A DNA stretch of 64,000 nt from Streptomyces sp. 11x1. GTDB taxonomy: Bacteria > Actinomycetota > Actinomycetes > Streptomycetales > Streptomycetaceae. A model generated the notes under the pieces. The model searched no databases. It was not told where the DNA came from and saw only the letters and a list, made by a program, of their open reading frames with translations. The position numbers and the translations under genes are program-made. Location of the stretch: the NCBI RefSeq assembly GCF_032598905.1, contig NZ_CP122458.1, positions 7,961,001 to 8,025,000 of the forward strand, given 5' to 3'. This document shows, piece after piece, positions 1 through 9,061 of the stretch. How positions within the stretch are numbered: the stretch's first letter is position 1; every line of letters begins with the position of its first letter.

Positions 1-1
1 G

Positions 2-673
2 GTCGCCGAGGAGCGGCTGCGGATCGCCCGCGACTTGCACGATGTCGTCGCCCACCACATCGCCCTGGTCAATGTGCAGGCCGGAGTCGCCGCGCACGTC
101 ATGGACAAGCGGCCCGACCAGGCCAAGGAGGCCCTCGCCCACGTCCGTGAGGCCAGCCGCTCCGCGCTGGGCGAACTCCGCGCCACGGTCGGGCTGCTGC
201 GCCAGTCCGGCGACCCCGAGGCACCCACCGAACCCGCCCCGGGCCTGGTCCGGCTCGACGAACTCGTCGGCACCTTCCACAGCGCCGGCCTCGCGGTGGA
301 GGTGGTCCGCGCCGACGAGGGGGTGAGCCTCCCGGCCGCCGTCGACCTGGCTGCGTACCGCGTCATCCAGGAGGCGCTCACCAATGTGCACAAGCACGCC
401 GGTGAGGCGGCGAAGGCCGAGGTCAGCGTCGTACGCGTCGGCCCGGACGTGGAGATCACCGTCCTCGACAACGGCACCGGACGGACCGCGGCGGGCGACA
501 CGAATCCCGAGAACCCCGAGGGCGGCGGGCACGGCCTGCTCGGTATGCGCGAACGCGTCGCCGCGCTCGGCGGCACCCTCACCACCGGCCCCCGCTACGG
601 CGGCGGCTTCCGGGTCCATGCGATCCTGCCGCTCAAGACCCGAACGACCACCGCGGAAGACGTACGACCGTGA
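2..673 (+). CDS. Sensor histidine kinase, NarL/DesK type (5' end outside window)
   Basis: C-terminal catalytic half of a two-component sensor kinase; the reading frame is open to the left edge, so the N-terminal sensor and membrane part lie outside. The visible part starts in the HisKA_3 dimerisation helix with RIARDLHDVVAHH, where the His after L is the phospho-acceptor. The HATPase_c region follows: EALTNVHKHA (N box), DNGTG (G1) and GHGLLGMRERV (G2). It phosphorylates the response regulator encoded 57 bp downstream in the same direction. The pair precedes an RND exporter and probably controls it, although the inducing signal cannot be read here. Orthologous to the kinase partner of the S. 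coelicolor SCO2165/2166 pair by position (from memory). Confidence 0.93.
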   Translation, partial: VAEERLRIARDLHDVVAHHIALVNVQAGVAAHVMDKRPDQAKEALAHVREASRSALGELRATVGLLRQSGDPEAPTEPAPGLVRLDELVGTFHSAGLAVEVVRADEGVSLPAAVDLAAYRVIQEALTNVHKHAGEAAKAEVSVVRVGPDVEITVLDNGTGRTAAGDTNPENPEGGGHGLLGMRERVAALGGTLTTGPRYGGGFRVHAILPLKTRTTTAEDVRP

Positions 674-730
674 GCCGCACGGTCGAGGCGGCGGCCGTAC
701 GACCGTGACCAGCGCCCCGGGGGACCCCGT

Positions 731-1420
731 ATGACGATCCGTGTCCTGCTCGCCGACGACCAGGCCCTGCTGCGCAGCGCCTTCCGGGTGCTCGTCGACT
801 CGGAGCCGGACATGGAGGTCGTCGGGGAGGCCTCGGACGGGGCGGAGGCGGTGCGGCTCGCGAAGGAGGAGCGGGCGGACGTCGTGCTGATGGACATCCG
901 GATGCCCGGCACGGACGGGCTGGCCGCCACCCGCATGATCAGCGCCGACCCGGCGCTCGCCCAGGTCCGCGTCGTCATCCTCACCACCTTCGAGGTCGAC
1001 GACTACGTCGTGCAGTCGCTGCGCGCCGGCGCCTCCGGCTTCCTCGGCAAGGGCTCCGAGCCCGACGAGCTGCTGAACGCGATCCGGGTGGCCGCCGGCG
1101 GAGAGGCGCTGCTGTCGCCCACCGCCACCAAGGGTCTGATCGCCCGCTTCCTCGCCCAGCCCGACGACTCGGCCGGCGGCGAGGGCGGGGGCGCCGCCCG
1201 CTCGGAACGGCTCGCCACCCTGACCGGTCGCGAGCGGGAGGTACTCGTCCAGGTCGCCGCCGGGCTCTCCAACGACGAGATCGCCGAGCGGCTGGAGGTG
1301 AGCCCGCTGACCGTGAAGACACACGTCAACCGGGCCATGGCGAAGCTGGGCGCCCGGGACCGCGCGCAGCTGGTGGTCTTCGCGTACGAGTCGGGCCTGG
1401 TACGACCGAGGGTGGACTGA
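731..1420 (+). CDS. LuxR/NarL-family response regulator
   Basis: A 229-residue DNA-binding response regulator. The receiver domain occupies residues 1-120, with acidic pair DD near residue 10, phospho-acceptor Asp in LMDIRMPG (about 55), the Thr switch in ILTTFE and the conserved Lys in LGKG (about 105). A Gly-rich linker leads to a C-terminal LuxR helix-turn-helix (TGREREVLVQVAAGLSNDEIA, then SPLTVKTHVNRAMAKL). The ATG at 731 has GGGGGA six bases upstream. It follows its cognate kinase and precedes the RND transporter, so that gene is the likely target. Two perfect palindromes in the gap before the transporter are candidate binding sites. Confidence 0.95.
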   Translation: MTIRVLLADDQALLRSAFRVLVDSEPDMEVVGEASDGAEAVRLAKEERADVVLMDIRMPGTDGLAATRMISADPALAQVRVVILTTFEVDDYVVQSLRAGASGFLGKGSEPDELLNAIRVAAGGEALLSPTATKGLIARFLAQPDDSAGGEGGGAARSERLATLTGREREVLVQVAAGLSNDEIAERLEVSPLTVKTHVNRAMAKLGARDRAQLVVFAYESGLVRPRVD

Positions 1421-1434
1421 GGGCCGCCGGGGAC

Positions 1435-1450
1435 TACTCCACTCGGAGTA
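1435..1450. promoter_or_regulatory. Palindrome TACTCC-N4-GGAGTA before RND gene
   Basis: Perfect 6-bp inverted repeat with a 4-bp spacer, 15 bp after the response-regulator stop. This is the size expected for a NarL-type dimer site. It is a candidate operator for the adjacent regulator; the link is inferred from position only. Confidence 0.4.
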
Positions 1451-1515
1451 TGCGCGGCGTATGGAAATGGCCCTGGGGAGCGAGGGAACGGGCGCTTCCG
1501 TGGCCCAGGGTATGA

Positions 1516-1529
1516 GGTGAGCGCTCACC
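1516..1529. promoter_or_regulatory. 14-bp perfect palindrome GGTGAGCGCTCACC
   Basis: Uninterrupted 14-bp palindrome 94 bp upstream of the RND start, in the probable 5' untranslated or promoter region. It resembles operators of TetR-like regulators, but no such gene is nearby. It could also fold as a short hairpin. Confidence 0.35.
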
Positions 1530-1622
1530 ATCGCTTCACACGAGCGACACATGGGGGGCAACAGCCGCATGTGGCAGGGGCGTTCGTCACCCGCTCACGC
1601 CACAGAAGAGAGACACTGACCC

Positions 1623-4600
1623 ATGTCCTGGCTGTCCCGGTTCAGCCTCGCACAACGGGCCCTCGTCGGTCTGATGTCGATCATCGCGCTCGTCTTCGGA
1701 GCGATCGCGATACCCCAGCTCAAACAGCAGCTCCTGCCCACCATCGAACTGCCCGTGGTGTCCGTGCTCGCTCCCTACCAGGGCGCCTCCCCGGACGTGG
1801 TCGAGAAGCAGGTCGTCGAGCCCATCGAGGACAGCCTCGAAGCCGTCGACGGCATCACGGGCGTGACCTCCACCGCCAGTGAGGGCAACGCCCTGATCAT
1901 GGCGTCCTTCGACTACGGCCCCGGCACCGAGCAACTCGTCGCCGACGTCCAGCAGGCCGTCAACCGGGTCCGGGCGCAGCTGCCGGACGCCGTCGACCCG
2001 CAGGTGATCGCTGGCTCCACGGACGACATCCCGACCGTCGTCCTCGCCGTCTCCGCGGACCAGGACCAGCAGGCCCTCGCCGACGAGCTGGACCGGACCG
2101 TCGTGCCCACGCTGGAGGGCATCGACGGCGTCGGCCAGGTCACCGTCGACGGCGTACGGGACCTCCAGGTCACCGTCACCCCCGACGACGCGAAGCTGGC
2201 GAAGGCGGGCCTGACCACGATGGCCCTCGCCCAGGCCCTCCAGGCGGGCGGCGTCACCGTCCCCGCGGGCTCCTTCGACGAGGACGGCGCCAACCGCACC
2301 GTCCAGGTCGGCGGCGGCTACACCTCGCTGGAGCAGATCGAGAACCTGATGGTGCGCGGCGAGGGCGCCAAGAAGCCCGTACGTCTCGCCGACGTCGCCG
2401 CGGTCGAGGAGGAGCAGGCCAAGGCCGACTCCATCACCCGGACGAACGGTGAGCCGAGCCTGGCGGTCATGGTCACCATGGACCGTAACGGCAGCGCGGT
2501 CGCGATCTCCGAGGCCGTCGAGGAGAAGCTGCCGGACATGCGCCGTGACCTGGGCTCCGGCGCCACCGTCACCGTGGTCAGCGACCAGGGCCCGGCGGTC
2601 TCCAAGTCCATCGACGGGCTGACCACCGAGGGCGCCCTCGGTCTGCTCTTCGCGGTCCTGGTCATCCTGGTCTTCCTGGCGTCGGTCCGCTCGACCCTCG
2701 TCACCGCGGTCTCCATCCCGCTGTCGGTGGTCCTGGCGCTGATCGTGCTGTGGACCCGTGACCTCTCCCTGAACATGCTCACCCTCGGCGCGCTGACCAT
2801 CGCCATCGGCCGCGTCGTCGACGACTCGATCGTGGTGCTGGAGAACATCAAGCGGCACCTCGGCTACGGCGAGGAGCGCGAGGAGGCCATCCTCAAGGCG
2901 GTCCGCGAGGTCGCCGGCGCGGTCACCTCCTCCACCCTGACGACGGTCGCCGTCTTCCTCCCCATCGGCCTCACCGGCGGCATGGTCGGCGAGCTGTTCG
3001 GCAGCTTCTCGCTGACCGTGACGGCGGCCCTGCTGGCCTCCCTCCTGGTCTCGCTGACTGTGGTCCCGGTGCTGTCGTACTGGTTCCTGCGCGCGCCGAA
3101 GGGCACACCCGAGGACGCCGACGAGGCACGCCGCAAGGCTGAGGAGAAGGAGGCGAAGAGCCGCCTCCAGCGCCTCTACGTCCCCGTCCTGCGCTTCGCC
3201 ACCCGCCGCCGGCTGACCAGCCTGGCCGTCGCGGCCGTCGTCCTCATCGGCACGTTCGGCATGGCACCGCTGCTCAAGACGAACTTCTTCGACCCCGGCG
3301 ACCAGGAAGTCCTCAGCCTCAAGCAGGAGTTGAAGCCCGGCACCAGTCTCACGGCGACCGACGAGCAGACGAAGAAGGTCGAGAAGCTGCTCGCCGACAC
3401 CGAGGGCGTCAAGGACTACCAGGTCACCGTCGGCTCGTCCGGCTTCATGGCCGCGTTCGGCGGGGGCACCGACACCAACCAGGCCTCGTACAGCGTCATG
3501 CTGGACGACTCGGCCGACGCCGCCGGCGTCCAGGACACCATTGAGAAGGGCCTCGCCGGGCTCTCCGGCGTCGGTACGACGACCGTCGCGGTCGGCGACG
3601 CCTTCGGCAGCCAGGACCTGAGCGTGGTCGTCAAGGCCGCCGACGCCGAGGTCCTGCGCAAGGCCGCCGAGCAGGTCCGTGACGCCGTCTCCACCATGGA
3701 CAACGTCACCGACGTCACCAGTGACCTGGCGCAGAGCGTGCCGCGCATCTCGGTGAAGGCCACCGACAAGGCCGCCGCCGCGGGCTTCGACGACCAGACC
3801 CTCGGCGCTGCCGTCACCCAGGCCGTGCGCGGTACGACCAGCGGCCGGGCCATCCTCGACGACACCGAGCGGGACGTCGTCATCAAGTCGGCGAAGCCCG
3901 CCGAGACCCTGAAGGAGCTGCGGGACCTGCCGCTGGGCGCGGTGAAGCTCGGCGACATCGCCGACGTGAAGCTGGTGGACGGCCCGGTCTCCATGACCCG
4001 CATCGACGGCCAGCGGGCCGCGACGATCACGGCGAAGCCCAAGGGCGACAACACCGGCGCGGTCAGCACCGACCTCACCACCAAGCTGAACGCGCTCGAC
4101 CTGCCCGAGGGCGCCACCGCCTCCATCGGCGGCGTCTCCGAGGACCAGGACGAGGCGTTCGCCTCCCTCGGCCTGGCGATGCTCGCGGCCATCGCGATCG
4201 TCTTCATGCTGCTGGTGGCGACCTTCCGGTCCCTGGTCCAGCCGCTGATCCTGCTGGTCTCGATCCCGTTCGCGGCCACCGGCGCGATCGGCCTGCTGAT
4301 CGTCACCGGCACGCCGATGGGTGTCCCCGCGATGATCGGCATGCTGATGCTGATCGGCATCGTGGTGACCAACGCGATCGTCCTGATCGACCTGATCAAC
4401 CAGTACCGCCGCCAGGGCTACGGCACGGTCGAGGCGGTCATCGAGGGCGGCCGTCACCGCCTGCGCCCGATCCTGATGACGGCACTGGCGACGATCTTCG
4501 CGCTGCTGCCCATGGCCCTCGGCATCACCGGTGAGGGCGGCTTCATCGCCCAGCCGCTGGCCGTGGTCGTCATCGGCGGTCTGATCACGTCGACGCTGCT

Positions 4601-4763
4601 GACGCTCCTGCTGGTCCCGACCCTCTACACGATGATCGAGATCCGCAAGGAGCGCCGGGCGAAGAAGAAGGCCCTGAAGCGGTCCGGCACCCCGTCCGAG
4701 CCGACGAAGCCGGAGCCGGACTCGGACTCGGAGGCGGGCAAGCCGGAACCCGCCGGGGTCTGA
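1623..4763 (+). CDS. RND (HAE1/SwrC-like) efflux transporter permease
   Basis: A 1046-residue proton-driven exporter of the AcrB/AcrD/AcrF superfamily in the cytoplasmic membrane. One N-terminal helix (about 13-33) precedes a large extracytoplasmic loop, a bundle of helices around 335-490, a second loop, and the last helices at 850-1010. The Asp pair of the proton relay is present (RVVDDSIVVLENI). The Lys of helix 10 in AcrB is Thr here (VTNAIVLIDLI), as I recall for Gram-positive SwrC-type relatives. No membrane-fusion protein or outer-membrane channel gene is adjacent, as expected in a monoderm. The tail is charged and Pro-rich (KPEPDSDSE). The ATG is preceded by GAGAG. Substrate unknown; a neighbouring two-component system probably regulates it. 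Confidence 0.95.
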   Translation: MSWLSRFSLAQRALVGLMSIIALVFGAIAIPQLKQQLLPTIELPVVSVLAPYQGASPDVVEKQVVEPIEDSLEAVDGITGVTSTASEGNALIMASFDYGPGTEQLVADVQQAVNRVRAQLPDAVDPQVIAGSTDDIPTVVLAVSADQDQQALADELDRTVVPTLEGIDGVGQVTVDGVRDLQVTVTPDDAKLAKAGLTTMALAQALQAGGVTVPAGSFDEDGANRTVQVGGGYTSLEQIENLMVRGEGAKKPVRLADVAAVEEEQAKADSITRTNGEPSLAVMVTMDRNGSAVAISEAVEEKLPDMRRDLGSGATVTVVSDQGPAVSKSIDGLTTEGALGLLFAVLVILVFLASVRSTLVTAVSIPLSVVLALIVLWTRDLSLNMLTLGALTIAIGRVVDDSIVVLENIKRHLGYGEEREEAILKAVREVAGAVTSSTLTTVAVFLPIGLTGGMVGELFGSFSLTVTAALLASLLVSLTVVPVLSYWFLRAPKGTPEDADEARRKAEEKEAKSRLQRLYVPVLRFATRRRLTSLAVAAVVLIGTFGMAPLLKTNFFDPGDQEVLSLKQELKPGTSLTATDEQTKKVEKLLADTEGVKDYQVTVGSSGFMAAFGGGTDTNQASYSVMLDDSADAAGVQDTIEKGLAGLSGVGTTTVAVGDAFGSQDLSVVVKAADAEVLRKAAEQVRDAVSTMDNVTDVTSDLAQSVPRISVKATDKAAAAGFDDQTLGAAVTQAVRGTTSGRAILDDTERDVVIKSAKPAETLKELRDLPLGAVKLGDIADVKLVDGPVSMTRIDGQRAATITAKPKGDNTGAVSTDLTTKLNALDLPEGATASIGGVSEDQDEAFASLGLAMLAAIAIVFMLLVATFRSLVQPLILLVSIPFAATGAIGLLIVTGTPMGVPAMIGMLMLIGIVVTNAIVLIDLINQYRRQGYGTVEAVIEGGRHRLRPILMTALATIFALLPMALGITGEGGFIAQPLAVVVIGGLITSTLLTLLLVPTLYTMIEIRKERRAKKKALKRSGTPSEPTKPEPDSDSEAGKPEPAGV

Positions 4764-4764
4764 C

Positions 4765-4820
4765 ACCGTTCCTGGGGACTGAGCAGGAGTGAGCCCGCTC
4801 AGCCGCACGCCCCGAACGGT
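4765..4820 (+). terminator. Imperfect hairpin after RND gene
   Basis: Nested inverted repeats ACCGTTC...GAACGGT, GGGG...CCCC and CTGAGC...GCTCAG begin two bases after the RND stop. There is no U-tract, which is usual for streptomycete terminators. The rest of the gap up to about 5143 shows no gene or repeat that I can support. Confidence 0.45.
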
Positions 4821-5143
4821 CTTGGGCGTACTGGTCCCCGGCGTACTCAGCCCCGGGGCGGCGACACGCATCCTGTGCGTGGTCCGGGCCCGGGAGGCCA
4901 GTTCCCTCACGACCTGGCCAGATGGGTACGGCCAGAGGCGACGGGGAGGCCCCGAACCATCACTCCGGTGGAGCGGGGGCCCCGCACGCCGGCACCGTAC
5001 CCGGCGTCCCAGATCGCCCGGTCACCGTAGCCCGAACAGCCCACACTGTTGCAAGCCCGGAAGCCGACCATCACACGATCGAGCCAATTCGCCCTCGTGC
5101 GCACTTCCCGACAAGCAGTTGGCAACCCCCGAAGGTCCCGGGC

Positions 5144-5181
5144 GGCCGGGTCGTGGAACCACATGGTTCCGCGACCCGGCC
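5144..5181. other. 17-bp stem hairpin upstream of kinase gene
   Basis: GGCCGGGTCGTGGAACC pairs with GGTTCCGCGACCCGGCC across a 4-nt loop with one mismatch. It lies 75 bp upstream of the kinase start and could be a terminator insulating the upstream unit, or an operator. No other feature is visible in the 4821-5255 gap. Confidence 0.45.
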
Positions 5182-5255
5182 GTCGCGCGTCGCCCTTACG
5201 TATCCTGTGCCTCGAACGGCTACTCGGGCAGCTTGGCGGGGGGAGGGACCAGGGC

Positions 5256-7502
5256 GTGCCGCTGCGCAGCGACGACCCCGGATCGGTCGGCGGGTACAAG
5301 GTGGTCGACCGGCTCGGCACCGGCGGAATGGGTGTCGTCTACCGGGCGAGATCCCGCTCCGGGCGCGAGGTCGCCGTGAAGGTGGTGCACGCCCAGTACG
5401 CGCAGGACGCCGTGTTCCGCAGCCGGTTCCGCCAGGAGATCGAGGCCGTCCGCAAGGTCAGCGGCGCCTTCACCGCGGCGGTCGTCGACGCCGACCCGGA
5501 GGCGGAGCGCCCCTGGATGGCCACCCAGTACGTGCCCGGCCGCTCGCTCGCCCAGCGTATCCGCGACCACGGCCCGCTCGACGGCACCGAGCTGCGCGTC
5601 CTGGCCCTGGGGCTGGTGGAGGCGCTGCGGGAGATCCACCGGGCCGGTGTGGTGCACCGGGACCTGAAGCCGGCCAATGTGCTGATGGCGGACGACGGTC
5701 CCCGGGTGATCGACTTCGGTATCTCGCGCGCGGCGGAGAACCTCGCCCTGACCGAGACCGGCCAGATGATCGGCACCCCGCCGTTCATGTCCCCGGAACA
5801 GCTCACCGACGCCCGCACGGCGGGCCCCGCCTCGGACGTGTTCTCGCTGGGCACCCTGCTGGTCTACGCCGCCACCGGCCGGGGCCCCTTCGACGCGGAC
5901 AGCCCCTATCTGACGGCCTACCGGGTGATCCACGACGAACCCGTGCTGGACGGGGTGGACCCGCCCCTGCGGGCCGCGCTGGAACGCTGCCTGGCCAAGG
6001 AGGCCGCCGACCGCCCCGGACTCGACGAACTGGCACGGGAGTTCGAGGCCGCCCTGCCGGAGCCGGAGCCGGGGTCCCAGCCGGTGGTGCCCCGGCGCGA
6101 GGAGGTCGCGGCTGCCGCCACGGAGTTCCACCTGGAGATGGGCCCGGATCCGGAGCCGCCCCCCGCCCGCCGGCGCCGTCTCCGTCCCCTGCTCGCCGCG
6201 ACCGGTACCGTCGGCGCGCTGGTCCTCGGGCTGACCGCCTACCTGCTGGGGCCGGGCCGCGCGGACACGACGGACACGGCGGCTCCCGCGCCGACCCCGA
6301 CCTCCCGCTGGACGCCACCGCCCGGCGCCTGGAAGCCCTGGCAGACGACGGTGTTCGCGAAGGCCGCGGCGGGCGCACGCCGACCGTTGCCCTCGGGCGA
6401 CGGCGGCGTAGGTGGCGCTCCCTCCTGCCAGGTGCACGGCGGCGACGTCTACTGCGGCGGCGCGGGAGCCCTCCCGGTCCGCGTCGACGGCCGTACGGGC
6501 AGGACGGTCTGGCGCGCGGACATCGCGCCGGCGACCACCGAGCAGGACCGGTACTACGCCTCGGTCCTCGGTGTCAGGGACGGCACGGTCCTCGTGCAGC
6601 AGACCGTCTTCAGCGGCGAACCCGTGGTGGACCCGGTCGATGTCGTCGCCCTCGACGCGGGCACCGGCGAGCAGCTGTGGACCCGGCGGGTGGACATCTC
6701 CGACATCGACACGACCCTGACCGGGGACCTCGTCCTCACCCCCGAACCCGACGGGGTGACGGTCGCGGCGCGGTCCCCGCGCACCGGGGCCGAGCGCTGG
6801 TCCCTGCCGATGCCCGCCGGCCACCACTGCACGTTCACCACGGCCGGAGCGGGCACGTACGCGCACTGCCGGCCGGTGGCCCGGGACGCCAAGGCGGCGA
6901 ACTCGGAATCCCGGGTCCTGGTCGTGGACCGCGCCGACGGTTCGGCCAGGACCGTGAAGGTGCCGCTGGACAGCGAACTCCTCGGCGTCAAGCAGGGGGA
7001 TCTGGTCCTGGTCGTGGACGCCACCGACTACACCGACGCGACCCGCGGCGGCGACCCGATGTACGAGACGATCATGCTCCTGGATCTGGGGACCGGGTCC
7101 AGGGTGATGACGAAGCAGGGCGAGGACGGGCGGGGCCGAGCGGCCCTGGTGGGCGGCGTGCTGGTGTTCGTCCGGTCCGGCGGCCAGGTGACCGGCGTGT
7201 CACCGCACACGGGCGAGGTGCTGTGGCGGACCAGGACCAGCCTGGAACGTCCGGGCGCGCCCGGGTACGACGCGTCCTCGGAGACCTTCTACCTGGCCAG
7301 CGCCACCGGAAGGGTCGCGGCCCTCGACAGGCTCAAGGGCACCCTGCTCTGGGAGACGCTGCCCCGCGCCACGCCCATCTCGTCCGTCCAGGGCGAGCCG
7401 TGGGCACTGCCCCACGAGGGAACGGTGGCCGTGGCCGTCCCGGACGGCACCCTCTTCTCCCTCGACCCCGCTCACCCCGACCGGGAGCCCGTGTCGGGGT
7501 GA
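5256..7502 (+). CDS. Ser/Thr protein kinase with extracellular PQQ-type beta-propeller
   Basis: A 748-residue Hanks-type kinase. The catalytic domain spans about residues 10-275, with the Gly loop GTGGMGVVYRAR, the Lys in VAVKVVH, catalytic loop HRDLKPANV, DFGISR and SPEQ. A Pro/Glu-rich linker leads to one transmembrane helix (about 378-400). The rest is an extracytoplasmic region with repeated W-R/D-G blades (GRTVWRADI, GEQLWTRRV, GEVLWRTRT, GTLLWETLP), typical of PQQ-like propellers that bind small ligands. The GTG at 5256 is chosen because GGGAGGGACC lies just upstream and kinase homology begins nine codons later; the longer in-frame extension has no such site. It is monocistronic and convergent with nadA. 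Ligand and substrates are unknown. Confidence 0.92.
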   Translation: MPLRSDDPGSVGGYKVVDRLGTGGMGVVYRARSRSGREVAVKVVHAQYAQDAVFRSRFRQEIEAVRKVSGAFTAAVVDADPEAERPWMATQYVPGRSLAQRIRDHGPLDGTELRVLALGLVEALREIHRAGVVHRDLKPANVLMADDGPRVIDFGISRAAENLALTETGQMIGTPPFMSPEQLTDARTAGPASDVFSLGTLLVYAATGRGPFDADSPYLTAYRVIHDEPVLDGVDPPLRAALERCLAKEAADRPGLDELAREFEAALPEPEPGSQPVVPRREEVAAAATEFHLEMGPDPEPPPARRRRLRPLLAATGTVGALVLGLTAYLLGPGRADTTDTAAPAPTPTSRWTPPPGAWKPWQTTVFAKAAAGARRPLPSGDGGVGGAPSCQVHGGDVYCGGAGALPVRVDGRTGRTVWRADIAPATTEQDRYYASVLGVRDGTVLVQQTVFSGEPVVDPVDVVALDAGTGEQLWTRRVDISDIDTTLTGDLVLTPEPDGVTVAARSPRTGAERWSLPMPAGHHCTFTTAGAGTYAHCRPVARDAKAANSESRVLVVDRADGSARTVKVPLDSELLGVKQGDLVLVVDATDYTDATRGGDPMYETIMLLDLGTGSRVMTKQGEDGRGRAALVGGVLVFVRSGGQVTGVSPHTGEVLWRTRTSLERPGAPGYDASSETFYLASATGRVAALDRLKGTLLWETLPRATPISSVQGEPWALPHEGTVAVAVPDGTLFSLDPAHPDREPVSG

Positions 7503-7563
7503 GCGCGGGGCCGAGGCCCACGAGGAGGTGCCGAAGGCGCGGTACGCAGGCGCCGGAGAAGGG

Positions 7564-8748
7564 TTACGGCAGCGCCAGCATCCGCTCCAGCGCCAGCTTG
7601 GCGAACGCCTCCGTCTCCTTGTCGACCTCGATGCGGTTGACGAGGGTGCCCTCGGCGAGGGACTCCAGGGTCCACACCAGGTGGGGGAGGTCGATGCGGT
7701 TCATCGTCGAGCAGAAGCAGACCGTGCGGTCGAGGAACACGATCTCCTTGCCCTCGGGCGCGAAACGGTTCGCCAGCCGCCGCACCAGGTTCAGCTCGGT
7801 GCCGATCGCCCACTTGGAACCGGCGGGCGCGGCCTCCAGCGCCTTGATGATGTACTCGGTCGACCCGACGTAGTCCGCCGCCGCCACGACCTCGTGCTTG
7901 CACTCGGGGTGGACCAGCACGTTGACGCCCGGGATCCGCTCCCGTACGTCGTTCACGGACTGCAGGCTGAAGCGGCCGTGCACCGAGCAGTGCCCCCGCC
8001 ACAGGATCATCTTCGCGTCGCGCAGCTGCTGGACCGTGAGGCCGCCGTTCGGCTTGTGCGGGTTGTAGAGGACGCAGTCGTCGAGCGACATGCCCATGTC
8101 CCGCACGGCGGTGTTGCGCCCCAGGTGCTGGTCCGGCAGGAAGAGGACCTTCTCACCCTGCTCGAAGGCCCAGTCCAGGGCCCGCTTCGCGTTCGACGAG
8201 GTGCAGATCGTGCCGCCGTGCTTGCCGGTGAAGGCCTTGATGTCGGCGGAGGAGTTCATGTACGAGACGGGCACGACCTGCTCGGCTATGCCGGCCTCGG
8301 TCAGCACGTCCCAGCACTCGGCGACCTGCTCGGCGGTGGCCATGTCGGCCATCGAGCACCCGGCGGCCAGGTCCGGCAGCACGACCTTCTGGTCGTCGCC
8401 GGTGAGGATGTCCGCGGACTCGGCCATGAAGTGCACACCGCAGAACACGATGTACTCGGCCTCGGGGCGGGCCGCCGCGTCGCGGGCCAGCTTGAAGGAG
8501 TCGCCCGTGACGTCCGCGAACTGGATGACCTCGTCGCGCTGGTAGTGGTGGCCGAGCACGAAGACCTTGTCCCCGAGCTTCTCCTTGGCCGCGCGGGCGC
8601 GCTCCACCAGGTCGGGGTCGGACGGGGAGGGAAGGTCGCCCGGGCACTCGACACCGCGCTCGCTCCTCGGGTCGGCCTCGCGGCCGAGCAGCAGCAGGGC
8701 GAGGGGCGTCGGCTGTACGTCGAGCTCCTGGGTCTGGGCGGTGGTCAC
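7564..8748 (-). CDS. nadA: Quinolinate synthase A
   Basis: A 394-residue [4Fe-4S] enzyme condensing iminoaspartate with dihydroxyacetone phosphate to quinolinate in de novo NAD synthesis. Signature GHHYQRDEV lies near residue 65. Cluster cysteines are visible in VFCGVHFMAE, ICTSSNAKRA and VCFCSTMNR. SGTTG-like duplicated Rossmann features such as HPECKHEV are also present. The GTG at 8748 is preferred over the GTG three codons upstream because AGAAAGG is then at proper spacing. It is divergent from the Fe-S carrier gene (start 9062) that could help mature its cluster. nadB and nadC are not in the window. Confidence 0.97.
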   Translation of the reverse strand: MTTAQTQELDVQPTPLALLLLGREADPRSERGVECPGDLPSPSDPDLVERARAAKEKLGDKVFVLGHHYQRDEVIQFADVTGDSFKLARDAAARPEAEYIVFCGVHFMAESADILTGDDQKVVLPDLAAGCSMADMATAEQVAECWDVLTEAGIAEQVVPVSYMNSSADIKAFTGKHGGTICTSSNAKRALDWAFEQGEKVLFLPDQHLGRNTAVRDMGMSLDDCVLYNPHKPNGGLTVQQLRDAKMILWRGHCSVHGRFSLQSVNDVRERIPGVNVLVHPECKHEVVAAADYVGSTEYIIKALEAAPAGSKWAIGTELNLVRRLANRFAPEGKEIVFLDRTVCFCSTMNRIDLPHLVWTLESLAEGTLVNRIEVDKETEAFAKLALERMLALP

Positions 8749-8828
8749 GACACGCACCCTTTCTGTTCTGCGGCTCGCCGCCCGGGGGAGGGTCGGCGGG
8801 ACATTCGGGCTATCCTTTTCGTCGAATT

Positions 8829-8880
8829 GACGCTATCTATCATAACCGCTTCACGTCACTTTGACGATGCCCATAGCGTC
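8829..8880. promoter_or_regulatory. Nested inverted repeats in nadA/erpA-like divergent region
   Basis: GACGCTAT (8829-8836) is repeated inverted as ATAGCGTC (8873-8880). Between them lies the palindrome CGTCA-CTT-TGACG (8854-8866). On the minus strand a TATGAT box (-10-like) sits between the palindrome and nadA, so the palindrome would cover the -35 region. Candidate NAD-responsive operator; the regulator is unknown. The rest of the 8749-9061 gap shows nothing else. Confidence 0.4.
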
Positions 8881-9061
8881 GATGTGACATGAATCCCGGC
8901 GTGGCGTTGTCCACGGCCGTCAGCGGCTCGTGCCCACTCCGGCGGCCATGTGCGAGCATGAAGAGAGACACGAACGAATCCGCGCGCCCCGGAATGAATC
9001 CGGGACCCCGGCGGTTGCAATCGTCGGCAAGCAGTCTCCGTACAACCCGGGAGAGATGTAG

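Noticed and set aside
1587..4910. 1107-residue minus-strand open frame opposite the RND gene
   Set aside because: It is the mirror of a GC-rich coding gene: Asp/Gly/Arg-rich, no family signature, no ribosome site, and fully covered by the well-supported plus-strand exporter.
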